In this document: positions 31,530-39,520 of the stretch, piece by piece | How the letters are laid out: each line of letters starts with the position of its first letter | Position numbering within the stretch: position 1 is the stretch's first letter | Assembly (NCBI GenBank): GCA_016195915.1 | Contig: JACPYS010000043.1 | Span: 124,001 to 188,000 of the forward strand | DNA: 64,000 bases | Reading direction: 5' to 3' | From: Betaproteobacteria bacterium | GTDB taxonomy: Bacteria > Pseudomonadota > Gammaproteobacteria > Burkholderiales > SG8-39 | Notes under the pieces: generated by a model | What the model was told of the DNA's origin: nothing | Database searches by the model: none | Seen by the model: only the letters and a program-made list of their open reading frames with translations | Program-made: the position numbers and the translations under genes

Positions 31530-33665
31530 ATGCATACAGTCACGACCGGAACATTTAAACCGATCGCATTTGCGGTGGCGCTCGCCTGCGGCGCGCCCGC
31601 TGATGCGCAGCAACAAGCCGAGCAACAGCTTCCTGAAGTTCGCGCTACGGGCGCACGCGTTGCGCCGGGCACGCGCGAAGACGTCTCGAGCACCGCCACC
31701 AAGACCGATACGCCGCTGAAGGACGTACCGGCGAGCGTGGTCATCGTGTCCGGCGAGACGCTGCGCGAACAAGGCGTCTACGACATGAACCGCGCGCTCT
31801 ACAACGTGAGTTCCGCGCAGGCCTTGATGGGCGGCGGATACGGCTTCGCCCACAACTACACCGTACGCGGCCAGAGCGTCCTTTTCCTGCGCGATGGCTA
31901 TCCCGACGGCACGGCGCAGAACGGCTACCGTCGCACCCTCGCCGACGTGGAGCGGATCGAAGTGGTCAAGGGCCCGGGCTCTGCGCTCTGCGGCTCGGGC
32001 GGCGCTGGCGCGACGATCAACGTCATCACCAAGCCGCCCTCGGCTCGCACGCTTGCGGAGCTGTCTGCATTCGCCGGCTCCTTCGGGACTCGCGGCCTCA
32101 CGCTCGATGCCGGCGGACCGCTTGGCCCCCTCGCAACTCGGTTCATCGCCAACGCAGAGCGCTCTGACGGCTTTCGCGGGCTGAACCGTGACATCAAGGA
32201 AGTACTGCCGTCGGCGGCATGGTCCATTGGCAGCAACAAAGTACTGACCGCCGATTTCGATCACCGCGAGATCAAGACTACGCCGGACAACTACGGCATC
32301 GTGTTCGACCGATCGGCGAACATCGCCGCCGCACCGCGCGATGCGCGCTACTACAGCCCGATGAACCGCACCGACCAGACGATCGACCGCCTGACGCTTG
32401 CGCACGAGTGGCAGCTCGGAGCGGGCTCAACGATGCGCACCGCTTTCGTTCACGATTCCCGCGATCTTGATCTTCTGCGCAACGCGGGCGGCAACGGGGG
32501 CAACGCCGCAGCCGCGATGACGGGCCGGACGCTGCGCGAACAGCACGATCGCGCGCGCTACACGACTCTCCAGAATGAATGGGTCTTCAAAGCCAGCACA
32601 GGCAGCGTCCCCCACACCGTGCTCGCGGGTCTGCAGTACAACGACACCGGCATCGACACCACGCGCATCGGCTTCAATCTGCCCGACATCGCGAACATCA
32701 ATGTTCCGGTGGTGCCGGAGACGACGGCTTCAGGACTCGCCCCGGTGACGGCGCAAGGCTTCAATCGACGGATTGAGGGAAGTACCTGGGCGGGCTATGT
32801 GCAGGACCAGCTTGCACTCAGCGAGCAATGGAAGCTTCGAGCCGGGCTTCGCTACGACCGCACGCGCTTTCGCGACGCCGGGTCTCAGGGCACGACGGCC
32901 TCGCGCGAGATCGCCGCCACGAAGTCGATCGCCAGCGCCTCGCTCGGCACCGTATGGCAGCCCAGCCGCGACTGGTCTGTGTTCGCCGGGGTCTCCAACG
33001 GCGGATTCATCAATCTTTCCACCGAGCCTGCCGCGGTCAGCACCGAGCCGGAGAAAAACAGGCAGTACGAGGCGGGCGCGAAGGCTTCAATGTTCGGCGG
33101 CACGGTGGACAGTCAGATCGCGCTCTATCAGGTCGAGAGGAAAAACTTCCTTATTACCCTGCCCGGGGCGCTCTCGGCGACACCGGATGGACACGATCGC
33201 ACCTGCGGCGTGGAGCTCGACCTCACCGCGCGCCCGGCGCGCGGCTTGAAGCTGATTGCGAGCGCCTACGTGCAGGACGCAAAGGTGCTTTCCAACACGA
33301 TCGCGACCAACGCAATACTCGGTGTCACGCGCAGCATCTCCGGCACGCGCCCCACCGGCGTTGCGCGTACCGGAGGCAGGCTGTGGGCGTCCTACCAGTT
33401 CTACGGAACGGGAGCGAACGGCCTGGGCGCGGGGATCGGCCTCACCAGGAAGGGCGACGCCTTCGCCGACAACCTCAATGTCTATCGAGTTCCCGGCTAC
33501 ACGGTGATCGATACAGCGGTCTATTACCGTCAGAAAACCTGGGATGTGGGCCTGAGTCTCTACAACCTCACCGATCGGGTTTACTACACCAATCCCACCT
33601 TTGCCGGCGCACTGCCGGGCGAGCCGCGCAGTGTCTATCTCACTTTCCGCTGGAGGCCGGTATGA
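31530..33665 (+). CDS. TonB-dependent siderophore receptor
   Basis: 711 aa with AGGGAGA before the ATG. Signal peptide ending near PADAQQ. Plug domain (DVPASVVIVSGETLREQGVYDMNRAL, YTVRGQSVLFLRDGYPDG, VERIEVVKGPGSALCGSGGAGATINVITKPP), then a 22-strand barrel ending in aromatic-rich VYLTFRWRPV, as outer-membrane proteins require. The overall pattern is that of the ferrichrome/hydroxamate-type receptor family. An odd Cys replaces the usual Tyr in PGSALCGSG. Its stop overlaps the next ATG. Confidence 0.92.
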   Translation: MHTVTTGTFKPIAFAVALACGAPADAQQQAEQQLPEVRATGARVAPGTREDVSSTATKTDTPLKDVPASVVIVSGETLREQGVYDMNRALYNVSSAQALMGGGYGFAHNYTVRGQSVLFLRDGYPDGTAQNGYRRTLADVERIEVVKGPGSALCGSGGAGATINVITKPPSARTLAELSAFAGSFGTRGLTLDAGGPLGPLATRFIANAERSDGFRGLNRDIKEVLPSAAWSIGSNKVLTADFDHREIKTTPDNYGIVFDRSANIAAAPRDARYYSPMNRTDQTIDRLTLAHEWQLGAGSTMRTAFVHDSRDLDLLRNAGGNGGNAAAAMTGRTLREQHDRARYTTLQNEWVFKASTGSVPHTVLAGLQYNDTGIDTTRIGFNLPDIANINVPVVPETTASGLAPVTAQGFNRRIEGSTWAGYVQDQLALSEQWKLRAGLRYDRTRFRDAGSQGTTASREIAATKSIASASLGTVWQPSRDWSVFAGVSNGGFINLSTEPAAVSTEPEKNRQYEAGAKASMFGGTVDSQIALYQVERKNFLITLPGALSATPDGHDRTCGVELDLTARPARGLKLIASAYVQDAKVLSNTIATNAILGVTRSISGTRPTGVARTGGRLWASYQFYGTGANGLGAGIGLTRKGDAFADNLNVYRVPGYTVIDTAVYYRQKTWDVGLSLYNLTDRVYYTNPTFAGALPGEPRSVYLTFRWRPV

Positions 33666-34390
33666 AACAGTTTGCGCATTCATTTCTCATTCTCCTGCCG
33701 CTCGCCTTTGGCGGCGCGCTCCAGCCCGCGTGCGCCCACTATCTTTGGGTCGAGTCGCCGAAGGGCGCCCCCGTCCTCTACTTCGGCGAATATGACGAGA
33801 AGCTTCACGAGCGCTCGCCGGGCAGGCTGGATGAGATTCGCTCGCCGCGCGCCTGGACTGTGCAGAAAGGCGAACGCCGCGAACTCTCGCCGGAGCGCCA
33901 AGCCGAGCGTTTCGTCTTGCGCGGCGCCCGCACACGCTCTGTCGTCGTCGAGGAAACAGGGCACGCGGTGCGCGACTGGACCCAATTTGGAGTCGGGATC
34001 GTCAAGCCGATTTTTTATGCCCGCTATCTGGCCAGACCTGAGCGCGCTGTGCCTGCGTTGACGCTTGACGTGCTGCCCGCCGATGGCAGGTTCGACAAGC
34101 TCGCCGTGTACTTCAAAGGCACGCCTCTGGCCAAGGCGAAGCTGGAGGTCTATGCGCCGAACGGATGGAAGCAGGAGCACAGAACCGACGAAAACGGGCG
34201 GGTAGCTCTGCGGCTTCCCTGGCCCGGGCACTATGTCGTCGAAGTCACCCATCTCGAGCGCACAGCAGGAGAGTTCGAAGGAAAGGCCTACGAGGCGTTG
34301 AGACATCGGGCGACGCTTACCTTCCCCCTGACGCACGGCGAGCGCGCAATGGAATCGAGCGCCAAGCCCCGCCCGCCCACAGCCAAATGA
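33662..34390 (+). CDS. DUF4198-like periplasmic protein
   Basis: 242 aa. Signal peptide MKQFAHSFLILLPLAFGGAL cut near ACA, and the mature protein begins HYLWVES, a pattern typical of DUF4198 (nickel/metal-uptake-associated) proteins with an N-terminal His. A C-terminal beta-sandwich with KLEVYAPNGWKQEHRTDENG looks like a carboxypeptidase-regulatory or GM-type repeat. ATGA overlap with the receptor indicates co-translation. Probably helps deliver or handle the metal chelate in the periplasm. Confidence 0.78.
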   Translation: MKQFAHSFLILLPLAFGGALQPACAHYLWVESPKGAPVLYFGEYDEKLHERSPGRLDEIRSPRAWTVQKGERRELSPERQAERFVLRGARTRSVVVEETGHAVRDWTQFGVGIVKPIFYARYLARPERAVPALTLDVLPADGRFDKLAVYFKGTPLAKAKLEVYAPNGWKQEHRTDENGRVALRLPWPGHYVVEVTHLERTAGEFEGKAYEALRHRATLTFPLTHGERAMESSAKPRPPTAK

Positions 34391-35160
34391 CGCATGCAGG
34401 GGAACGTATAGCAAAAATAAAATTGCGACAGACCTACATGAGCGCCGCTGCCGACGCGGTTGATGCAACGAGCGTCGGAGCCCTCGACGCGCAAGGTGCG
34501 GTCGCGCGCGGCGAGAACGGCTCGCTGTTCCTGCCGCACCGGTTCAGAAGAGTGCGCGTCATCAAATGGCTGCGACGCACGCACGGGTGGTTTGCGCTGT
34601 GGGGCGGGGTCGTCGGGATGCTCTTCGGCGCGACCGGCATCCTGCTCAATCACCGCGCAGTGATGAAGATTCCGGCGGTGCAGATCGAGCGCTCGACGAT
34701 CCAGCTTCCTCTCGGCGACGCAAGCGCGCGCACGCCCGCGGAGCTTGCTTCGTGGTTGCAAACGCAGCTCGACCTCGACAAGCCGGCGGCGCGCCTCGAG
34801 ACCGATCCGCCGCAATACGTACCTTGGGGGAACCGCTCGGTCGAGCAACCCGCGCAGTGGCGTGTCTTTTTCAGCAGCCCCAAGCGCACGCTCCAGGCCG
34901 AGTACTGGGTCGGCAACCGCTTCGTCACCGTGAAACGTACGGAGGGCAACGTCTTCTATCTGCTTACCCGGTTGCACATGGGGCAAGGCGTGCATCCGGG
35001 ATGGATCCTGCTCGCCGACACAATTTCCGGAAGCCTGATCGTACTTGCGCTCACCGGGCTGCTCCTCTGGAGCCGACTGCACGGCCCGCGTCTTCTCGCG
35101 CTCGGGCTGCTCGCTGGTTCGCTCGGCGGGCTGTCATTTCTCGGCTGGATTTCAACCTAG
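34387..35160 (+). CDS. PepSY-associated inner-membrane protein
   Basis: 257 aa if started at ATG 34387, overlapping the previous stop; ATG 34438 would shorten it by 17 residues, and neither has a clear ribosome site. WLRRTHGWFALWGGVVGMLFGATGILLNH is the first helix in PepSY-TM style. A periplasmic PepSY-like region follows with QAEYWVGNRFVTVKRTEG. Two more helices near the C-terminus (ISGSLIVLALTGLLLWSRL, LALGLLAGSLGGLSFLGW) close it. Such proteins accompany siderophore receptors and are suspected ferric reductases. Confidence 0.8.
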   Translation: MTHAGERIAKIKLRQTYMSAAADAVDATSVGALDAQGAVARGENGSLFLPHRFRRVRVIKWLRRTHGWFALWGGVVGMLFGATGILLNHRAVMKIPAVQIERSTIQLPLGDASARTPAELASWLQTQLDLDKPAARLETDPPQYVPWGNRSVEQPAQWRVFFSSPKRTLQAEYWVGNRFVTVKRTEGNVFYLLTRLHMGQGVHPGWILLADTISGSLIVLALTGLLLWSRLHGPRLLALGLLAGSLGGLSFLGWIST

Positions 35161-35593
35161 CGCCCCCGCGCCATCGACGCGAATTGCGCTTGCTGCCGAT
35201 TCTCCGCTGAATGCCGAACACTTGCGCGCTTTCACCTGAGGCCTTGCGCTTGCTTGCGGTCCTTGTGCTCGCCCCCTAAGAGAGCGCGAACCTCTTACCC
35301 TCGCACGAATCGCATTCCTGTTCCGGTTGTTCCGCTGAGCGAACCATTAAGATCCGCGAACCGCGGCAGCACGAGAGCACCCCTCAAGCAACCGAATCGA
35401 CGCTCCCCATCGAGCGGCATCCGGGAACCGGGTTGGTTACCTCAGATTCGCTGCCGCCGCCGTTCGACGAGATGCCCGGCGCGACCTCGTCGGCGCGCGC
35501 CGCCGGTCCTGGGCACCGCCGCGGCACTGCCACTGCCCGATCGTCGGCACCTGCCTCAGCGTCGCGGAATCGCGCCGGCGAGCGCGCGGGCGA
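35161..35593. other. 433-bp intergenic stretch without a recognisable gene
   Basis: Lies between the PepSY gene and the convergent alpha/beta-hydrolase. Open frames exist but their translations are Ala/Arg/Ser/Pro-rich with no fold-like pattern. No terminator with a T-run, tRNA or clear repeat was seen. Confidence 0.5.
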
Positions 35594-36646
35594 TCAAGGC
35601 TGTTCCTTCAGGAAATTCGCGATCTCGTTAAAAAACTCGAAGCGCGGCTTCTCGAACAGTACGAAGTGCGTGGCGTTGCGGATGAGCACATGCTTCTTGA
35701 CCGGCGCGTTGGTGAGGTCGCGGATCAGCCCCTCGCGGTCCTCTGGAAAAGACCAAGTGTCGAATTCCCCCGCGATCACCAGCGTCGGCACGTAGATCGA
35801 CGAGGCATTCCAGATGCGCCGTCCCGTTGCCTGCATGAAGGTGTCCTCAAGCACGCCATTGGGCGCGCGCAGGCTGGGTGGATTGCGCGACTCGCTGGTG
35901 GGGTCGGTCTTCAACGCCTCCAGCGCAAAGGCATCACGCACGCCCTCCTCACGGTAGGAATTCTTGTCCGTGACCGGTATCTCGCCGTCCCAGCGGCCGT
36001 CGTTGGCGGCCTTGCTGCCCAGACGGTAGGCGCCCACGCCATAGTTGAAGTCGTAGGGCTTGCGCTTGTTCTGCAGCCCCGTACCGGGCCCGAGGTTGGT
36101 GTGCAGCGGGAAAGCGTAGGCCGGCGCGTACATGACCAGCTTTTTGACTTTCTCGCTGTTGAGTGAGGTGTAGTAGCCCGCGGTCATGGCGCCCCAGGAC
36201 CAGCCGATCAGCGTCACGCGGCTGACGCTGTGTTTCTTGCGGATGTGGTCCACCACCGCGCCGATGTCGCGGATGACCAAGTAGGAGCGCGACACCGGCT
36301 TGCCGCTCGCGGCAGGCTCGTCCATCGCCTTCTCACGCGTGGAAAAGCCGTAGTTGCGCTTGTCGAACATGTACACCACGTAACCCTTGTCCACCATCCA
36401 GTCGGCCCAAGAGTAGTCCTTGTACTGCAGGTCGAAGTCGGGCGTGGACGGAAAGGTTGCGCCGTGGATGAACAGCACGATGTTGTCGTCGGTAAAGCGC
36501 GTCTGCCCCTCGGTCATCTTGCTGCGCACGAACAGCTTGATGCCGGGGTCCACCGCGTCGATGAAATAGTCCTGCTTGACAGTCTTGGCCTGGCCGGCGG
36601 AGGCGAACAACAGGCAGGCGAGCGCTAGCGCGAAACGGAAACGCAT
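35594..36646 (-). CDS. Secreted alpha/beta-hydrolase
   Basis: 350 aa with signal peptide ending near AGQAK; AGGGGGAT precedes the ATG. Nucleophile elbow GWSWGA (Ser), acid in AGEFDTWS and His in NATHFVLFEK make a complete triad. The oxyanion region is LFIHGATFPST, and a cap region lies between residues ~190 and 270. Periplasmic or secreted esterase/lipase-like enzyme; substrate unknown. Not obviously linked to its neighbours, which lie on the other strand. Confidence 0.88.
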   Translation of the reverse strand: MRFRFALALACLLFASAGQAKTVKQDYFIDAVDPGIKLFVRSKMTEGQTRFTDDNIVLFIHGATFPSTPDFDLQYKDYSWADWMVDKGYVVYMFDKRNYGFSTREKAMDEPAASGKPVSRSYLVIRDIGAVVDHIRKKHSVSRVTLIGWSWGAMTAGYYTSLNSEKVKKLVMYAPAYAFPLHTNLGPGTGLQNKRKPYDFNYGVGAYRLGSKAANDGRWDGEIPVTDKNSYREEGVRDAFALEALKTDPTSESRNPPSLRAPNGVLEDTFMQATGRRIWNASSIYVPTLVIAGEFDTWSFPEDREGLIRDLTNAPVKKHVLIRNATHFVLFEKPRFEFFNEIANFLKEQP

Positions 36647-36877
36647 AAAATAATCCCCCTTTAGGCGAGACGGGAAGCTTCCTAGTGAGCCTCCGCGTCG
36701 AACTAGTCTACAGCCAGTCTACATCTTGTGCCGTCGGTGAACCGCGTGCATGTGGTGCAGCGGGCGCGCTGGCGCCTGCGCCTTTTCCGCCATGCCGAGC
36801 GGCCGCGTTACGCGTCGCCACATGATCGCCGTGGCGGGGTTTAGAATTCCCTCCACAACTCCAAGGGGGCGATCCGG

Positions 36878-37837
36878 ATGAAACGATCGATTCTCGCGCT
36901 GCTCGCGTTCGCCTGCACGTCGTACGCACAGGCTCAGACCTGGCCGTCAAAACCGATCCGCTATATCGTGATCTTCGCGCCCGGCGGCACAACGGACATC
37001 CTCGCGCGCCTGATCGCCCCGAAGATGTCCGACGCGCTGGGCCAGCCGGTGGTAGTCGAGAATCGTCCGGGCGCGGCCGGAGCACTCGGCGCGGAGATGC
37101 TCGCCAAGGCGACGGCTGACGGCTACACCATCGGCAGCGGCACAGTCAGCTCGCACGCCATCAATGTCACGCTCTACCCGAAGCTTCCCTACGACGCCGA
37201 CAGGGACTTCGCGCCGATCACCATGCTCGCGACCCTCCCCAACATGTTGATCGTGCATCCCAGCCTCGGCGTCAACAATGTAAAGGAACTGATCGCCTTT
37301 CTGAAGGCAAACCCGAACAAGCACAGCTTCGGATCAGCCGGAAACGGCACATCCCAGCACATGTCCGGTGAGCTGTTCAAAACGATGACCGGAGTGCAGA
37401 TGCAGCACATCCCGTATAAAGGCAGCGGGCCGATGATCCCGGATCTGCTCGCCGGAACGATCTCGATGAGTTTCGAGAACATGACCACCGCCTATCCGCC
37501 GGTGAAAAACGGCCGGCTCAAGGCGCTCGCGGTCACCACCCTCAAGCGCTCCTTTGTCGCGCCAGAAGTGCCCACCATGGCGGAGGCGGGACTTCCGGGC
37601 TACGAAATCAGTTCCTGGCAGGCGTTGTTTGCGCCCGCTGGAACGCGCAAGGACATTGTGGCGCGCCTTTACAGCGAGGTGGTCAAGGCGCTCAAGGCGC
37701 CCGACGTAGCGAAACGCATCCAGGAGTTGGGCCTCGATGCGGGCGGCATGCCGCCGGAGGAACTCGCCGCGCTCATTCGCAATGACATCCCGCGGCTCGG
37801 CAAGATCGTGCGGGATTCGGGCGCCAAGGTGGATTAG
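36878..37837 (+). CDS. Bug family periplasmic binding protein
   Basis: 319 aa with AAGGGGG before the ATG. Signal peptide cut at YAQAQ, then WPSKPIRYIVIFAPGGTTDILAR, ENRPGAAGALGAEMLAKATADGYT and HIPYKGSGPMIPDLLAG. Isolated gene, the sixth orphan Bug protein of the window. A LysR gene about 700 bp downstream might be its regulator, but there is no direct sign. Confidence 0.92.
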   Translation: MKRSILALLAFACTSYAQAQTWPSKPIRYIVIFAPGGTTDILARLIAPKMSDALGQPVVVENRPGAAGALGAEMLAKATADGYTIGSGTVSSHAINVTLYPKLPYDADRDFAPITMLATLPNMLIVHPSLGVNNVKELIAFLKANPNKHSFGSAGNGTSQHMSGELFKTMTGVQMQHIPYKGSGPMIPDLLAGTISMSFENMTTAYPPVKNGRLKALAVTTLKRSFVAPEVPTMAEAGLPGYEISSWQALFAPAGTRKDIVARLYSEVVKALKAPDVAKRIQELGLDAGGMPPEELAALIRNDIPRLGKIVRDSGAKVD

Positions 37838-38013
37838 CGAATTCGTCGCGCTTTCGAGTTTGAGCAAGAAGCCTGGCAGCGCCTGTCGTCGAATTCCGGC
37901 GACGCGCCGGGGAAGCTGGGGGTGGCGGGAGGAGGGTCGCTTGCTCCAGATTCGCCCGGCGCGGCCGGAAATCAGTGATTCTAAATACATCGCTGGAGTG
38001 AATCGCCCGAGGA

Positions 38014-38436
38014 CTAGCCGACGGGAAGCATGTTGCGCGGTTCGCCTTCGATGCGGCGCATGCGATGCTCCAAGTCGGCCAGATCGGTCGACTTGGCAAG
38101 GTAATTCTCGAGATCCCTGTATTTCGCACGCTGAATCCCTGCATCGATCCAGTCCAGGAACCGCGAAATGAGCGCTGCCAAGGCTGCGGCACGGGATTTC
38201 CGGGCGGTCTTCTCAATCTCGCAAAGATCGACGTAAGGACCCGCAAATGCCGCCACGCCGGCCGTTTCCAGCAGCGACTTCGCCGGCCCCGCGAATTCTT
38301 CACCGCTCGTTTCTACCTCCGAGTGAATGATTCCATCGCCCTCGTACATCGGATATCCGCGTCTCATGAGCTTCCCCAAGTCGGCATATACTGCATCGCA
38401 CAATCTCAATATCGACCTGCTAAAGGATAATTTCAA
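38014..38436 (-). CDS. Hypothetical protein with a DUF3563-like tail
   Basis: 140 aa if begun at TTG 38436; ATG 38367 (RRGYPMYEGDG) is a more conventional start and would give 117 aa. The C-terminal ENYLAKSTDLADLEHRMRRIE resembles the short DUF3563 motif of Betaproteobacteria (YL-x-x-A-x-D-x-x-DLE-x-RMR). The middle is helical. Transcribed divergently from the LysR gene across an AT-rich spacer. Function unknown. Confidence 0.5.
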   Translation of the reverse strand: MKLSFSRSILRLCDAVYADLGKLMRRGYPMYEGDGIIHSEVETSGEEFAGPAKSLLETAGVAAFAGPYVDLCEIEKTARKSRAAALAALISRFLDWIDAGIQRAKYRDLENYLAKSTDLADLEHRMRRIEGEPRNMLPVG

Positions 38437-38533
38437 ATCGTAATATCAGATAGTTAACATTATTTATTCTGATGTCCCTTGTATTTATTGTTGCAGCGCA
38501 AAACTTAGGGATACAATCAAGGTCTAAACGGCG
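38437..38533 (+). promoter_or_regulatory. AT-rich intergenic promoter region upstream of the LysR gene
   Basis: This spacer is distinctly AT-rich compared with the surrounding DNA. A TACAAT (-10-like) at 38512-38517 lies 16 bases before the LysR start, with weak -35-like TTG sequences 15-18 bases upstream. A LysR-type T-N11-A operator is likely in such a divergent spacer, but I cannot single one out. Confidence 0.35.
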
Positions 38534-39520
38534 ATGGAGCTATATCTAGTCAGGGCATTTCTCGCGGTCGCAAGCACGGGGCATCTGACACGTGCGGCGG
38601 AGCGCCTGCACGCCAGCCAGCCGGCGGTCAGCGGACAGATCAAGGCGTTCGAGGAAAAGCTGGGAATGCGCCTGTTCGAGCGAACCTCGAACGGCATGGT
38701 GCTGACGCGTTCCGGACGCGAACTCCTCGGGCCGGCGGAGAAGCTGATGGCCGCATCCGGGGAACTGCTGCGGGCGGCGCGCGCGATCAAGGGGGAGCTT
38801 TCCGGACGGCTGCGCATCGGTACCTTGAGCGACCCCGGATTCATCCGGGTCGGCGAAGTTCTCAGCCGCGCAGTCGAGCGCCACCCGCTGATCGAGCTCG
38901 AGCTGCATCACGAAATCTCCGGCGCGGCCCTGGAGGCTGTGCGCGACGGAACGCTGGACGCGAGCTACTACTTCGGCGAGCTTTCGCACCCGGAGGTGGC
39001 CGGCCTCGCGCTCGGTGAGGTGGTCTATCGGGTGGCCGCGCCCGCGGCCTGGGGCGATCGCGTACGGCAGGCGGACTGGAACGAGCTCGCCGCAATGCCG
39101 TGGATCCTGACGCCGGCCATCAGCACCCATCACCACCTGGTGCGCACCCTGTTCGAGGAGCACGGGACAGTCCCGAGCAAAGTCATCGAGGCCGACAACG
39201 AAGGCGTGATCGTCAATCTGGTGGAGTCGGGCCTCGGCCTGTCGCTGGTGCGCGAAGATCTGGTGCACGGCAACGCTCGCGCGCCCGGGATCTGCGTGTG
39301 GGAGAAAACCCGGCTTCGCACGCCGTTGTGGTTCATCTACCAATCGAAACGGGCCCAGGACCCGCTCATCATTGCGCTGCTCGCGATTCTCGGCGAGGCA
39401 TGGCGACCGGCGAGTCGCGGCGAGCCGGAAGTGCCTCCGCGGCCGGTGACAAACCCTGTTGCTCCGGGGAATCGGTGCGTTCGGCCTGCAGTCGGCGCGC
39501 CCCAGCGGCGATCCGCCTGA
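38534..39520 (+). CDS. LysR-family transcriptional regulator
   Basis: 328 aa. Winged helix-turn-helix in residues 1-60 (VRAFLAVASTGHLTRAAERLHASQPAVSGQIKAFEEKLG), then a linker helix and the effector domain from about residue 90 (GRLRIGTLSDPGFIRVG). The last ~30 residues (Pro/Arg-rich after GEAWRP) exceed the usual length and overlap the 3' end of nasA on the other strand by 152 bp, so the extension is probably not structural. Target genes unknown; the divergent small gene at 38014 is the natural candidate. Confidence 0.88.
   Translation: MELYLVRAFLAVASTGHLTRAAERLHASQPAVSGQIKAFEEKLGMRLFERTSNGMVLTRSGRELLGPAEKLMAASGELLRAARAIKGELSGRLRIGTLSDPGFIRVGEVLSRAVERHPLIELELHHEISGAALEAVRDGTLDASYYFGELSHPEVAGLALGEVVYRVAAPAAWGDRVRQADWNELAAMPWILTPAISTHHHLVRTLFEEHGTVPSKVIEADNEGVIVNLVESGLGLSLVREDLVHGNARAPGICVWEKTRLRTPLWFIYQSKRAQDPLIIALLAILGEAWRPASRGEPEVPPRPVTNPVAPGNRCVRPAVGAPQRRSA

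Noticed and set aside
35433-35795. Possible gene in the 35.2-35.6 kb gap
   Set aside because: Frame overlaps the well-supported hydrolase gene and its translation is Ala/Ser/Arg-rich without any recognisable domain.
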